Shown piece by piece: positions 1 to 5,590 of a stretch of 5,590 nucleotides of DNA. The translations under genes and the position numbers were made by a program. The DNA lies in NCBI GenBank assembly GCA_031280335.1, contig JAITGZ010000194.1, positions 1 through 5,590 of the forward strand. The letters are read 5' to 3'. Within the stretch, counting starts at the first letter, position 1. The number at the start of each line of letters is the position of its first letter. The notes under the pieces were generated by a model. That model ran no database searches. It was not told the DNA's origin and worked only from the letters and a program-made list of their open reading frames with translations. The stretch is from Deltaproteobacteria bacterium. Lineage in GTDB: Bacteria; Desulfobacterota; Desulfovibrionia; Desulfovibrionales; Desulfovibrionaceae.

Positions 1-962
1 TCAGGCAGACGCAGAGCGCCGGTGGCCAGGTCAGGCGCGTAAAAGGGAGCGCCGCCGATGCCGTTCCAGCCTGCCGTTGTTCCGTCCGCGTTGGTGTGCC
101 AGATGGCCGTGGTCATGGCTTGCCATTCGGCCTCGGTTTTGCACAGCAATTGCCCCTCAGTTGTTTGCAGGTAGGCCCAGGCTTCAGGGTAGAGTGTGGC
201 CGCGTTTGTCAGCAGCCCGCCCTGCGCGGACTGAAAACCGGGTTTCAAGGTCGGATGGCGAAAATAGTAGAATTCGCAAAGATCGTACTTATCAAACAGG
301 CGCACGACATCCTCCGCCGCCACCGGCTCCGCGCTCTTGACCCTGCCGCCGCTGTCGCGCAGAACGATGCTGCCCGCAGCGGGCGGCACGCTTGCCCCGT
401 GGGCGTCGATGTCGCTTATGTGCGCGGACAGGATGGCGGTCTCCTGGTCAACCAGATTTTGGGAGAAGTCGCGATCCGCCTCGGAATTTTCCGCCAGTTC
501 CTGTTGCACAAACTCGCGCGTGGCCATGACCTTGGAGGGGTCTATGAGCAGCACCGGATGCGCCTCAGAGCTGATTTTGACAATAACGCGCAGGAGCAGG
601 CCCAGGCTGGCCCCTTCGCTAAGCACAGGCTTGTAAATCTCCGGCGTCCGCCCCACGGCGTAGAGTATGTCCGGCTCGGCGAAAACGCCGATTTCGCGGA
701 GGGTAAAACCTCCGGTCGTCTCCGGAATATACGCCTCAATGATCGTCCACTCCGGATTATCCGGGTCAACATACATGTGGTTGATCCCGCCGCGCCAGAC
801 CTCGCCGGTCAAAGATTGGGCGTTCGCGCCGGGGTTTACCACCTGGCCGTTGCCGTCCCCCACGGCCAGGGCGGTGAGACTGATGGGCGTCCCCTGGGCC
901 TTGCTGGTGGCCTCCAGGGCCGCGCCGTAATGCGTTATGATGGTGCTGAAGACTTGGGACAT
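1..962 (-). CDS. H: Tail fibre protein, gpH-like, N-terminal part (partial)
   Basis: The frame is open from ATG 962-960 to the window edge, giving 320 residues and no stop. Residues 1-145 match the phage tail-collar fibre N-terminal domain of P2 gpH: LTALAVGDGNG (29-39), EVWRGGINHMYVDPDNP (54-70), GGFTLREIGVF (84-94), YAVGRTPEIYKPVLSEG (101-117) and LLIDPSKVMATREFV (138-152). This domain anchors the fibre to the baseplate. A helical linker (152-182) and a fibre repeat-like segment (GSIVLRDSGGRVKSAEPVAAEDVVRLF, 197-223) follow. The end, WNGIGGAPFYAPDLATGALRLP (299-320), looks like the beginning of a tail-collar domain. AGGAG at 974-970, inside the end of gpI, lies seven bases before the ATG. 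The receptor-binding tip and any chaperone gene lie beyond the window. Confidence 0.9.
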   Translation of the reverse strand, partial: MSQVFSTIITHYGAALEATSKAQGTPISLTALAVGDGNGQVVNPGANAQSLTGEVWRGGINHMYVDPDNPEWTIIEAYIPETTGGFTLREIGVFAEPDILYAVGRTPEIYKPVLSEGASLGLLLRVIVKISSEAHPVLLIDPSKVMATREFVQQELAENSEADRDFSQNLVDQETAILSAHISDIDAHGASVPPAAGSIVLRDSGGRVKSAEPVAAEDVVRLFDKYDLCEFYYFRHPTLKPGFQSAQGGLLTNAATLYPEAWAYLQTTEGQLLCKTEAEWQAMTTAIWHTNADGTTAGWNGIGGAPFYAPDLATGALRLP

Positions 963-966
963 GCCG

Positions 967-1677
967 TTACTCCTGCTTAAAAGTTACAAGTCCGAGCAAA
1001 TCCTGCCCGGCCGCCACGGCGGGCGCGTTTTCTGCCTCATGCTCGGTTTCCACGTAAGGATACATGGTCAGGGTAAGCCCGGCCTCGGCCAGGGCCGCCG
1101 CATGTATCCGCGCGCCCGCGTTCAGGGAAAAATCCACGCCGTCCAGATGCTGACTTTTGCGTTTGTACTTTTCCACCATGTCCAGAATGGCCGTGATGTT
1201 CTCCCTATCCAGCCCGGCGGCCAGGATGTCCAAATCCAGGCGGAAGCGCCCGCTTTGCCCGCCGTATTCCATCCACTCGCTGATTCTGGACGGGCCATAG
1301 ACCAGGGCAATGGCCGTTTCCACGGCCCAGGCCGTGCCTTTTTTGCGGTGCAGGGCAATCTGTCCGCGCAAAAAAGAGCGTTTTTGCTCCGCGCTCCAGG
1401 CGTCATCCCATAAATCCGCATGCAGCCAGGCGGCCAGATGGGTCAGCAGAGGTTCCTCCAGCGCGTCCAGCCTGGACCAGATCAGCGTCTCAGGGATGAG
1501 CGCGTCCAGACGGCGGATTTCTTCTTCCACCGCCCGGGCCAGGGCGGCAAAGCTCTCATCCTGGGCCAGGGGCCGGGGCAGCAGCTCCGGCAGGCCGATC
1601 TCGCCCAGGGTCTTGCCCGCGCTTTTGGGCTGGATATCTTCGGGGCGCAACGGCGGCGGCGCGAATAGTTCAGTCAT
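967..1677 (-). CDS. I: Phage tail protein I (gpI family)
   Basis: The 236-residue product shows the gpI pattern: a helical first half (DESFAALARAVEEEIRRLDAL, about 40-60), LLTHLAAWLHADLWDDAW (77-94), the HRKKGTAWAVETA segment at 110-122 (family KGTpxAVexA), and SEWMEYGGQSGRFRLDLD at 133-150 (family EWxxYGGxPxxFxV). In P2, gpI is a minor baseplate component required for tail assembly and lies between J and the tail fibre gene H, exactly as here. The ATG at 1677 is preferred over a TTG at 1683. The ribosome binding site before it is poor (a run of G at about eight bases), so translation is probably coupled to J, whose stop it overlaps. The terminal codons CAG GAG contain the Shine-Dalgarno of the next gene. 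Confidence 0.9.
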   Translation of the reverse strand: MTELFAPPPLRPEDIQPKSAGKTLGEIGLPELLPRPLAQDESFAALARAVEEEIRRLDALIPETLIWSRLDALEEPLLTHLAAWLHADLWDDAWSAEQKRSFLRGQIALHRKKGTAWAVETAIALVYGPSRISEWMEYGGQSGRFRLDLDILAAGLDRENITAILDMVEKYKRKSQHLDGVDFSLNAGARIHAAALAEAGLTLTMYPYVETEHEAENAPAVAAGQDLLGLVTFKQE

Positions 1678-2803
1678 GCTCAAAGCCCCCGAAGGCCAGG
1701 TTTATTTCCGTGGCCAGGGCCACTTGATACGCCTCCACCACCGTAAAGGCCGGGCTGTCCAGAACCAGGCGCTTGGCCCCGGCCTGCCGCACCCGCCGGA
1801 TGAGTTCATCGGGCAGGATGTCCCGCCCCAGGGCGGCTTTTTGCCAAGAGGCGAAGGATGCGCCTGCATCTTCCACCGCCGCGCGAATGGAGGCGGATCG
1901 CTCCCGGTCGCTCTCGGCAATATGGTAAGTTCCGCTCACGGCGTATTCCACAGGCTCCGGGGCCGGTACGCTCACCCTGTCGCCCATGGGCCGGACATCA
2001 CGCGGGGAAAGGGCAAGGCGGATTTGCTCCAGCATGGCCGCGTCCGGCAACTCGCCGCCCTGAAGCAGTGGGTAAATTTCGATCTCGCAGGGCGCGGGCG
2101 AGATTACCGCCACATCCGCGATGAGCGGGCTGACCTTGAGGACCATGGAGCGGTAAGCCCCCTCCGGCCCGGCCAGGCTGGCCTCCTCCGGGGCCAGGGC
2201 GGTCCTGGCCATGAGCCGCCGGTCGCCTTCTTCGTCCGAACCGCCTTCCGTGGGGCTGACATTGGCGGTGGAGGCGGCAAAGGGCGCATGGGCCGGGTCA
2301 ACGATGGTTTTAAGCTGGCCGGGGAGAAAGCCGTTGCCCATCTCTCCCTGCGTCAGGCAGGTTACCTGCCCCTCGGCGTATTCCTGCCCCGCCGGAATGA
2401 CCAGGGTTTTTTCCAGGGCAAAGAACAGGCGGTTATCCGGGGTAACGCGCAGACCGGCGGGGATGATCACGCTAAAGCCCAGCCCGGGCGCGGCGTAAAA
2501 ACGCTGGATGCAGGAAGCGGGTTTAGCGGAAAGACGCCTGACCTGAAACAAACCGGCCAGGTGATCCGCAAAAGGCCCGGAGCTATAGGCGGGCAGGTTC
2601 TGCCTGGCGGTGAAATCCAGCTTGGCCAGCAGCACGGAAATTTCATAGGCCAGAGTGGAGAGAAAAAGCCGTTCCGGATCCGCCGGGTACAGGGAGCGGC
2701 CCATAGTCTCTTCATAGCGGGCAATCAGTCTGGCCAGCACCGGCGCCGGGTCGGGATCGGCAAAAATCACGGGCGGCAGGGCTTCGAGATCAAACTCGCG
2801 CAT
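1670..2803 (-). CDS. J: Baseplate assembly protein J (baseplate J-like, gpJ/Mu gp47 family)
   Basis: From the ATG at 2803 the product has 377 residues, longer than P2 gpJ (about 300) and closer to the Mu gp47 type. The helical N-terminus (1-90) is followed by a beta region (100-180). The family signature is TEGGSDEEGDRRLMAR at 185-200, a GG-x-D-E-E/D-x-x-R stretch, then AGPEGAYR (211-218). RPMGDRVSVPAPE at 271-283 matches the conserved RP-x-x-D-x-V-x-V segment, and a helical C-terminal part ends in AFTVVEAYQVALATEINL. J proteins form the baseplate wedge that holds the spike hub and transmits contraction. The start at 2803 is chosen because of the well-placed GAGGAG. The TGA at 1672-1670 overlaps the start of gpI by eight bases, which indicates co-translation. 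The pattern match and neighbours make this call firm. Confidence 0.92.
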   Translation of the reverse strand: MREFDLEALPPVIFADPDPAPVLARLIARYEETMGRSLYPADPERLFLSTLAYEISVLLAKLDFTARQNLPAYSSGPFADHLAGLFQVRRLSAKPASCIQRFYAAPGLGFSVIIPAGLRVTPDNRLFFALEKTLVIPAGQEYAEGQVTCLTQGEMGNGFLPGQLKTIVDPAHAPFAASTANVSPTEGGSDEEGDRRLMARTALAPEEASLAGPEGAYRSMVLKVSPLIADVAVISPAPCEIEIYPLLQGGELPDAAMLEQIRLALSPRDVRPMGDRVSVPAPEPVEYAVSGTYHIAESDRERSASIRAAVEDAGASFASWQKAALGRDILPDELIRRVRQAGAKRLVLDSPAFTVVEAYQVALATEINLAFGGFEHD

Positions 2804-2810
2804 GTTTAAG

Positions 2811-2816
2811 CTCCTC
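2811..2816 (-). promoter_or_regulatory. Ribosome binding site deciding the start of J
   Basis: GAGGAG at 2816-2811 lies seven bases before the ATG at 2803-2801. An earlier in-frame ATG at 2818-2816 overlaps this site itself and has no Shine-Dalgarno of its own, so J most likely starts at 2803. Confidence 0.75.
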
Positions 2817-2818
2817 AT

Positions 2819-2949
2819 AGATAACGCCCGGTCGCGTCCGCGACACGGGCTTTCGCGCTTGTTTGCTTCGCCAGGCTAAGCCCGGCTCGCAAGCCCGCGC
2901 GCTCCGGCCAGGATAGGCCGACACCGCATTCAATTTACAAAAGTAAAAA
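2819..2949 (-). other. Structured intergenic region between W and J
   Basis: About 130 bases without a gene separate W from the J ribosome binding site, while the other gaps in the cluster are at most 39 bases. On the plus strand it holds an 11-pair hairpin at 2826-2850, a GGCT-CGCA-AGCC stem at 2884-2895, and CGGCC-AGGATA-GGCCG at 2905-2920. AAGCCCG occurs twice (2878-2884 and 2891-2897) and its complement CGGGCTT once (2846-2852), so alternative pairings are possible. There is no T-run after the hairpins as an intrinsic terminator would need. It may be a dispersed intergenic repeat, an RNA-processing site or a leader structure affecting J translation. Confidence 0.5.
2826..2850 (-). repeat. 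Strong inverted repeat upstream of J
   Basis: On the plus strand GCCCG-GTCGCG-TC-CGCGAC-A-CGGGC forms eleven GC-rich pairs with one bulged base and a two-base centre (in practice ten pairs and a four-base loop). Nine bases separate it from the J Shine-Dalgarno, so it could influence ribosome access or mRNA ends. It lacks the U-tract of an intrinsic terminator, and the operon continues past it. Confidence 0.6.
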
Positions 2950-3279
2950 TCACCGTATCTCCAGGGTAACCCTCGGACGGATTACGCCGTCCAAAGCCTC
3001 CGCTCCGTCCGTTTGCGGCAGATCCACGGCCATGACCCGCACACGTGGGATGTAACGCTCGATCTTGCGGGACACTTCAGCCACATACAGGGGCATGAAC
3101 TGCGAAATCGGGCTGTCCACCATGCTCCAGTCGATACCGAAATCACGATCCAGAGGGACGGAACCGGCCGGGGTGCCCAGCAATACGCGCAGCTCCTGCT
3201 CCAGCCCGGCCAGGCCGGAGGCGGCCAGGGTCAGACCGCCTCCGGCGGAAGCAAAGCTCATATCCACGGTAAGGCGCAT
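2950..3279 (-). CDS. W: Baseplate wedge protein, gp25/P2 gpW family
   Basis: The 109-residue product matches the GPW/gp25 family in length and layout. These proteins sit at the baseplate-sheath junction and start sheath assembly in contractile tails. Key signs are the helix LEQELRVLLGTPAGSVPLDRDFG (26-48), in which an ELR.LL.T..G segment is followed by a conserved Asp-Phe-Gly, then a long helix (LYVAEVSRKIERYIPRV, 64-80) ending in the family's E-x-x-x-PR-V stretch, and a C-terminal beta hairpin ending VTLEIR. The ATG at 3279 comes one base after the GpU-like stop. A GGAG at 3293-3290 is ten bases upstream, a usable but slightly long spacing. W-J-I-H gene order downstream is that of P2-like baseplates, which strengthens the call. 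The gene ends with TGA at 2952-2950, before the only sizeable gap in the window. Confidence 0.88.
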   Translation of the reverse strand: MRLTVDMSFASAGGGLTLAASGLAGLEQELRVLLGTPAGSVPLDRDFGIDWSMVDSPISQFMPLYVAEVSRKIERYIPRVRVMAVDLPQTDGAEALDGVIRPRVTLEIR

Positions 3280-3280
3280 T

Positions 3281-3745
3281 TTAGTTGTACTCCGTGAGTT
3301 CCAGGCCCACGCGGGCCGAAAGGGTTATGCCGTTGTGAAACTGGCTGTGTTCCACCCCGGCGCTTTTGATGACCCACAGCCCCCAGTAGCGGCGGCCGAA
3401 GACCAGAGGCTGCTCATCGCCCGCGTCCGCCATGCGCAGTATCTTTTCCAGGCGGCTGTCCACGCTCTCGCGGGCGCCGGGCGCCGCGTGAATGTCAAAA
3501 GCCGCCACGGGCGGCTCGGCCGAAGGCCGGAGCATGGCGGGCTTCGCCCGCCATAGCGATTGGTGTAGTATGACGGAAAAAGACAGGGAATCCGGCTCGC
3601 GGCCAAGATGCTGAAGTTTGGGCAGTCCGGCCATGACGCTGTGCGCGGCCAGGGAAACGGAGCGGCCGCGGGACAGGCCTTCGATGGTGAAAAGGTCGGT
3701 GTTGCTTACGCTGAAGACAACGTCCCCCAGAGAGCCTATGCGCAT
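3281..3745 (-). CDS. GpU-like phage tail protein
   Basis: The 154-residue product looks like the P2 GpU family, whose members act at the tail tube end in tail completion. Support comes from the N-terminal strand region (IGSLGDVVFSVS, 3-14), the SLSFSVILHQ strand (53-62), a helix around 94-108, and QPLVFGRRYWGLWVIKS (112-128), which corresponds to the LLDGTGMIYGMYVISR part of P2 GpU, then a beta C-terminus (ITLSARVGLELTEY). The ATG at 3745 is preceded by GAGG with eight bases between. The gap from the membrane protein is 37 bases, and one base separates its TAA from the next start. Residues 64-83, between the two conserved halves, are encoded by tandem palindromes and look like an extra linker compared with my memory of the family. 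Its place between the spike genes and W is not the P2 order, where U lies in an earlier tail block. Confidence 0.75.
   Translation of the reverse strand: MRIGSLGDVVFSVSNTDLFTIEGLSRGRSVSLAAHSVMAGLPKLQHLGREPDSLSFSVILHQSLWRAKPAMLRPSAEPPVAAFDIHAAPGARESVDSRLEKILRMADAGDEQPLVFGRRYWGLWVIKSAGVEHSQFHNGITLSARVGLELTEYN
3501..3554. repeat. Three tandem palindromes inside the GpU-like gene
   Basis: Read on the plus strand, three stem-loops follow one another with almost no spacing. They are GCCGCC-ACG-GGCGGC at 3501-3515; CGGCC-GAA-GGCCG at 3517-3529, extendable to GCTCGGCC/GGCC-g-GAGC over 3514-3533; and ATGGCGGGC-TTC-GCCCGCCAT at 3534-3554, a perfect nine-pair stem. A weaker one, GGCGC-CGG-GCGCC, lies just before them at 3473-3485. 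They encode residues 64-82 of the GpU-like protein in frame, so any insertion kept the reading frame. They could be a REP-like or palindromic mobile element, or chance in GC-rich DNA; the nine-pair perfect stem makes chance less likely. Confidence 0.6.
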
Positions 3746-3759
3746 GGCAGGGGCCTCAG

Positions 3760-4985
3760 CCCGCTTTGTCTAGGGAAAAAGATCAGCGGTGAGCCATAAA
3801 AACTATACCTGACCAAATTATTATGGATGGCATGAAAACAATCCAGGCGGATAGAAAAGTACCCGCCACGGCCAAACGCCCTGGCCGCCTTCGCCAAACT
3901 CGACAGGAATAAATGAACAGTACCACGGCAAAAAGCATATATGGAAGCGAATAGGGCCACCATGAAAGCATAAAGAAGGCAAGATAAAAGTATGGCATAA
4001 AAAACAGAAAAAACGTTGCTTCCACAGTGTTTAAAGTAATGTCCGCATCTATCCCTTGCGGAGCCGTCCCTGCCGACAGATAAAAAACTGCCCAGGCCAG
4101 CGATAACAAAACGCCGTTTACAGGCAACACCAAAAAGGGCCACAGGCGGGCGAATTTTTCTTTGATCACGGATAAACATAAGATATTTCCTGAAAATTTT
4201 CCACCAAATGTGGCTTGGAAAGTACCAGATAATCGCGTCCAAAATCATGTCTGTCCTGATAACCCCGAAAATCTTCGTTATGCAGCAAAGAATAGCTGAA
4301 CCCCGGTGTGAGGCTTACATATCCCTCCTCACAACTCCAGAAGGCCAGCCATTCGTAGTCGTCCGCAGCGAAATTAAATAAATCAATGGCAAACACAGCC
4401 ATTTCTGTAATATGTATGCGATGTTTTTCCCCTTCCGGTTCCGTCCATCCATTTGCTAAAGCTCGCAATGCAAAGGAACCCAAAGCTGCCTGTTGTCCGC
4501 CGATGCCTACCGGCTGCGGTACACGGCGATAGCTGTGATACTTGGCTTCCCATTCATTCCATGGGACGCTGATATGGTTAAAATGTTCGACAGCAACGCG
4601 CAACATGCCGTCTCTTTTTAAAATGCGCCCCAGAGATATGAGAGCCGCTAGATTAGATATAGCAAAAGACTCTGTTTCCGGATGGACAAAAGCCTCATAT
4701 TCCTGTTTTGGAGAGGAAGCTGACAGCAGACCCGGATAAGGAACCTTTCCCAATGGCGTCTGCCCCCATCGCAGAGGCGTGGACGCCTTCAACCCCATCA
4801 CCCAATCCCAGTCTATCCAGAACGGCGCATTATCCTGCTTCGCGTCCCGGTTCACCATTCCCATAAGCCATTTCATCATCATGGAACGCAGATATAGCCA
4901 TCCCTGCCGTTCATTTTCATCGTTCTCCTTTTCAGCCATGACCAGGGCTATATCCGGGATACAGAGCAGCAGTTTATCTTTATCC
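3760..4985. other. Low-GC cargo segment within a GC-rich tail cluster
   Basis: Base composition changes inside the PAAR gene, around codon 125. Hand counts of 60-base blocks give 46/60 G+C at 5101-5160, 40/60 at 4981-5040, 29/60 at 4921-4980, 24/60 at 4381-4440, 19/60 at 3961-4020 and 32/60 at 4021-4080. High GC returns within the GpU-like gene below 3745. The segment covers the C-terminal domain of the PAAR protein and the membrane protein, not the structural genes. This fits horizontal acquisition or domain exchange. The borders are approximate, and no flanking direct repeat or insertion-sequence end was seen. Confidence 0.6.
3783..4169 (-). CDS. Small multi-pass membrane protein, candidate partner/immunity protein of the PAAR protein
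   Basis: The 128-residue product is strongly hydrophobic, with membrane segments at about 10-33, 51-70, 74-90 and 99-125. A short hydrophilic loop with Asp41, Asp43 and Glu50 follows the first segment, and a basic stretch WRRRPGR lies at 92-98. Topology is ambiguous: with four spans and the basic N-terminus inside, the arginine loop would face the periplasm, against the positive-inside rule, so one segment may be re-entrant. The start is GTG at 4169-4167, overlapping the TGA of the upstream gene (GTGA), which suggests translational coupling; no good Shine-Dalgarno is close to it. I recognise no family. It shares the low GC of the preceding gene's C-terminal half (32% in 3961-4020 by hand count). 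The position directly after a PAAR protein suggests an inner-membrane immunity protein; an ordinary accessory gene is also possible. A competing frame through 4248-3736 lacks comparable membrane-protein character. Confidence 0.7.
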   Translation of the reverse strand: MIKEKFARLWPFLVLPVNGVLLSLAWAVFYLSAGTAPQGIDADITLNTVEATFFLFFMPYFYLAFFMLSWWPYSLPYMLFAVVLFIYSCRVWRRRPGRLAVAGTFLSAWIVFMPSIIIWSGIVFMAHR

Positions 4986-5359
4986 GTGGCCCTGGATTCC
5001 AGCACCCGGCGCAGGGCGGCAAAGGCCGTTACCTTTCCGCTCTCCGGATCCGGCGCGGTCATGCCCATCACAGCCCCCGCCCCGCCGCCGTCGCCTATTT
5101 TTACCCTGGGGCAGCCCTGGGCCAGAGCCGCGCCGCCGGTAACGGCATCGCCCAGCCGGGCGGCGGGTTTGCCGTTGATTTTGACATGCGCGGCGCCGGC
5201 AAGAATTGCGCTTCCGTCGGCAAAATGATCGCCCACGCGCAAAACAGGCGAGCCGCCGATGAAAACGTTGGGGCTGCCTTCCACCGCCGGGACCGGAGGA
5301 TGATCCGGGTATCCCGTGTGCGTATGGCCGACTATTGAGGCTTGCGGCATTGGGACCAC
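4166..5359 (-). CDS. PAAR spike-tip protein with C-terminal DUF6402-like domain (candidate specialised effector)
   Basis: The 397-residue product has two parts. Residues 1-95 are a PAAR domain: EGSPNVFIGG (27-36), VLRVGDH (39-45), HVKINGKPAARLGD (58-71) and PRVKIGD (84-90) are the repeated PAAR strands, with His20, His45, His58 and Cys83 as likely metal ligands. PAAR proteins cap VgrG/gpV spikes and often carry cargo. Residues about 125-397 are rich in Trp, Tyr and Phe. Their pattern, including IDWDWVMGL (182-190), HFNHISVPWNEW (259-270), the IDLFNF region (325-330), FRGY (364-367) and GRDYLVLSKPH (374-384), resembles DUF6402 from memory; no catalytic motif is recognised. The GTG at 5359 has AAGGA six bases upstream; ATG at 5350 (starting MPQAS) is an alternative with a weaker site. 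The first part is GC-rich and the second distinctly AT-richer. The gene overlaps the next one by three bases (GTGA). PAAR is confident; effector function is inferred. Confidence 0.88.
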   Translation of the reverse strand: MVPMPQASIVGHTHTGYPDHPPVPAVEGSPNVFIGGSPVLRVGDHFADGSAILAGAAHVKINGKPAARLGDAVTGGAALAQGCPRVKIGDGGGAGAVMGMTAPDPESGKVTAFAALRRVLESRATDKDKLLLCIPDIALVMAEKENDENERQGWLYLRSMMMKWLMGMVNRDAKQDNAPFWIDWDWVMGLKASTPLRWGQTPLGKVPYPGLLSASSPKQEYEAFVHPETESFAISNLAALISLGRILKRDGMLRVAVEHFNHISVPWNEWEAKYHSYRRVPQPVGIGGQQAALGSFALRALANGWTEPEGEKHRIHITEMAVFAIDLFNFAADDYEWLAFWSCEEGYVSLTPGFSYSLLHNEDFRGYQDRHDFGRDYLVLSKPHLVENFQEISYVYP

Positions 5360-5398
5360 CCACTTTCCTTTTTTACTCCCCGGCCTATGTCTTTTTTC

Positions 5399-5590
5399 TC
5401 AGCATCCTTCATTTATACTTACCTCCGGCGCGTTGATGGCAATGGGCGCGGCGGACTGCATGACCGCGCTTCCGCCGCCCGGTCCGGGCAGGAGCATGAC
5501 GCCTCCGGCCAAAATGATGACCGGCGCGGCCAGTTTGACGGAGGCCGTCCCCACAAGGTCGATGTCAACGGCGGCAACCGAGGCCTTGAG
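5399..5590 (-). CDS. VgrG/gpV-like tail spike protein, C-terminal end (partial)
   Basis: This minus-strand frame is open from the window edge to a TGA at 5401-5399, giving the last 63 residues; the start lies outside the window. The visible part alternates short hydrophobic strands with small residues (VDIDLVG, ASVKLAAP, IILAGG, then APIAINAPEVSINEG), the strand-turn repeat typical of the trimeric beta-helix at the end of VgrG and gp5/gpV spike proteins. Such proteins form the central spike of a contractile tail below the tube. No HxH metal-binding apex motif, as found at the tip of P2 gpV, is visible, and the next gene encodes a separate PAAR tip, so a VgrG-type spike capped by PAAR fits best. 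Which of the two families it belongs to cannot be decided from 63 residues. The gap to the next gene is 39 bases. Confidence 0.72.
   Translation of the reverse strand, partial: LKASVAAVDIDLVGTASVKLAAPVIILAGGVMLLPGPGGGSAVMQSAAPIAINAPEVSINEGC

Noticed and set aside
372..384. Inverted repeat GCCCGC-A-GCGGGC within the tail fibre gene
   Set aside because: It is short, has a one-base centre, and is explained by codons for Pro-Ala-Ala-Gly in GC-rich coding DNA.
96..980. Plus-strand open frame of 294 codons opposite the tail fibre gene
   Set aside because: It is the exact codon-phase complement of the gpH-like gene, which has strong family motifs; the plus-strand product has none.
1310..2809. Long plus-strand open frame of 499 codons opposite I and J
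   Set aside because: It lies antisense to two clear baseplate genes, has low-complexity Gly/Arg/Gln composition and no family pattern; GC-rich DNA leaves the opposite strand open.
2826..2850. Intrinsic terminator between W and J
   Set aside because: The stem is strong but no U-run follows in the minus-strand RNA, and essential baseplate genes continue downstream.
3736..4248. Minus-strand 170-codon frame overlapping the membrane protein gene
   Set aside because: It overlaps the PAAR end, the membrane gene and the GpU-like start in a different phase; its product is rich in Cys/Arg with no coherent membrane or domain pattern. An ATG near 4180 with AGGAA upstream makes it worth noting, but the coupled GTG frame is better.
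4779..5228. Plus-strand 149-codon frame opposite the PAAR gene
   Set aside because: It is antisense to the PAAR domain, its product is Ser/Pro/Ala-rich without motif, and it has no convincing ribosome binding site.

Overview
The window is a piece of a phage contractile-tail (myovirus-type, P2/Mu-like) gene cluster. Every gene I can support lies on the minus strand, so transcription runs from position 5590 down to 1. The flanks are GC-rich and the baseplate proteins are alanine/leucine-rich. The style suggests a prophage or prophage-derived tail cluster of a high-GC Gram-negative bacterium. A Desulfovibrionaceae-like host is my best guess, but nothing here proves the taxon. No integrase, lysis, capsid, tRNA or CRISPR feature is present, so I cannot say whether this is a full prophage or a domesticated tail.

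Layout in transcription order: (1) 5590-5399, the last 63 codons of a VgrG/gpV-like spike protein ending in a beta-helix-like pattern. (2) 5359-4166, a PAAR spike-tip protein fused to a roughly 270-residue C-terminal domain that resembles the DUF6402 family. (3) 4169-3783, a small multi-pass membrane protein whose GTG start overlaps the stop of the PAAR gene. (4) 3745-3281, a GpU-like tail protein carrying a run of strong palindromes inside its coding sequence. (5) 3279-2950, a gp25/gpW baseplate wedge protein. (6) A structured non-coding gap, 2949-2804. (7) 2803-1670, baseplate protein J. (8) 1677-967, tail protein I. (9) 962-1, the N-terminal 320 residues of a gpH-like tail fibre, running out of the window.

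W-J-I-H form the conserved baseplate and fibre block of P2-like phages, and V/VgrG plus PAAR build the membrane-piercing spike. The unusual part is a low-GC stretch at about 3760-4985. It holds the C-terminal domain of the PAAR protein and the membrane protein, and sits between GC-rich structural genes. The PAAR N-terminus is GC-rich like its neighbours. This is the pattern expected if a spike tip has acquired exchangeable cargo together with a linked membrane protein, as in type VI secretion effector-immunity pairs. That toxin/immunity reading is inference; the gene layout and composition shift are seen directly.
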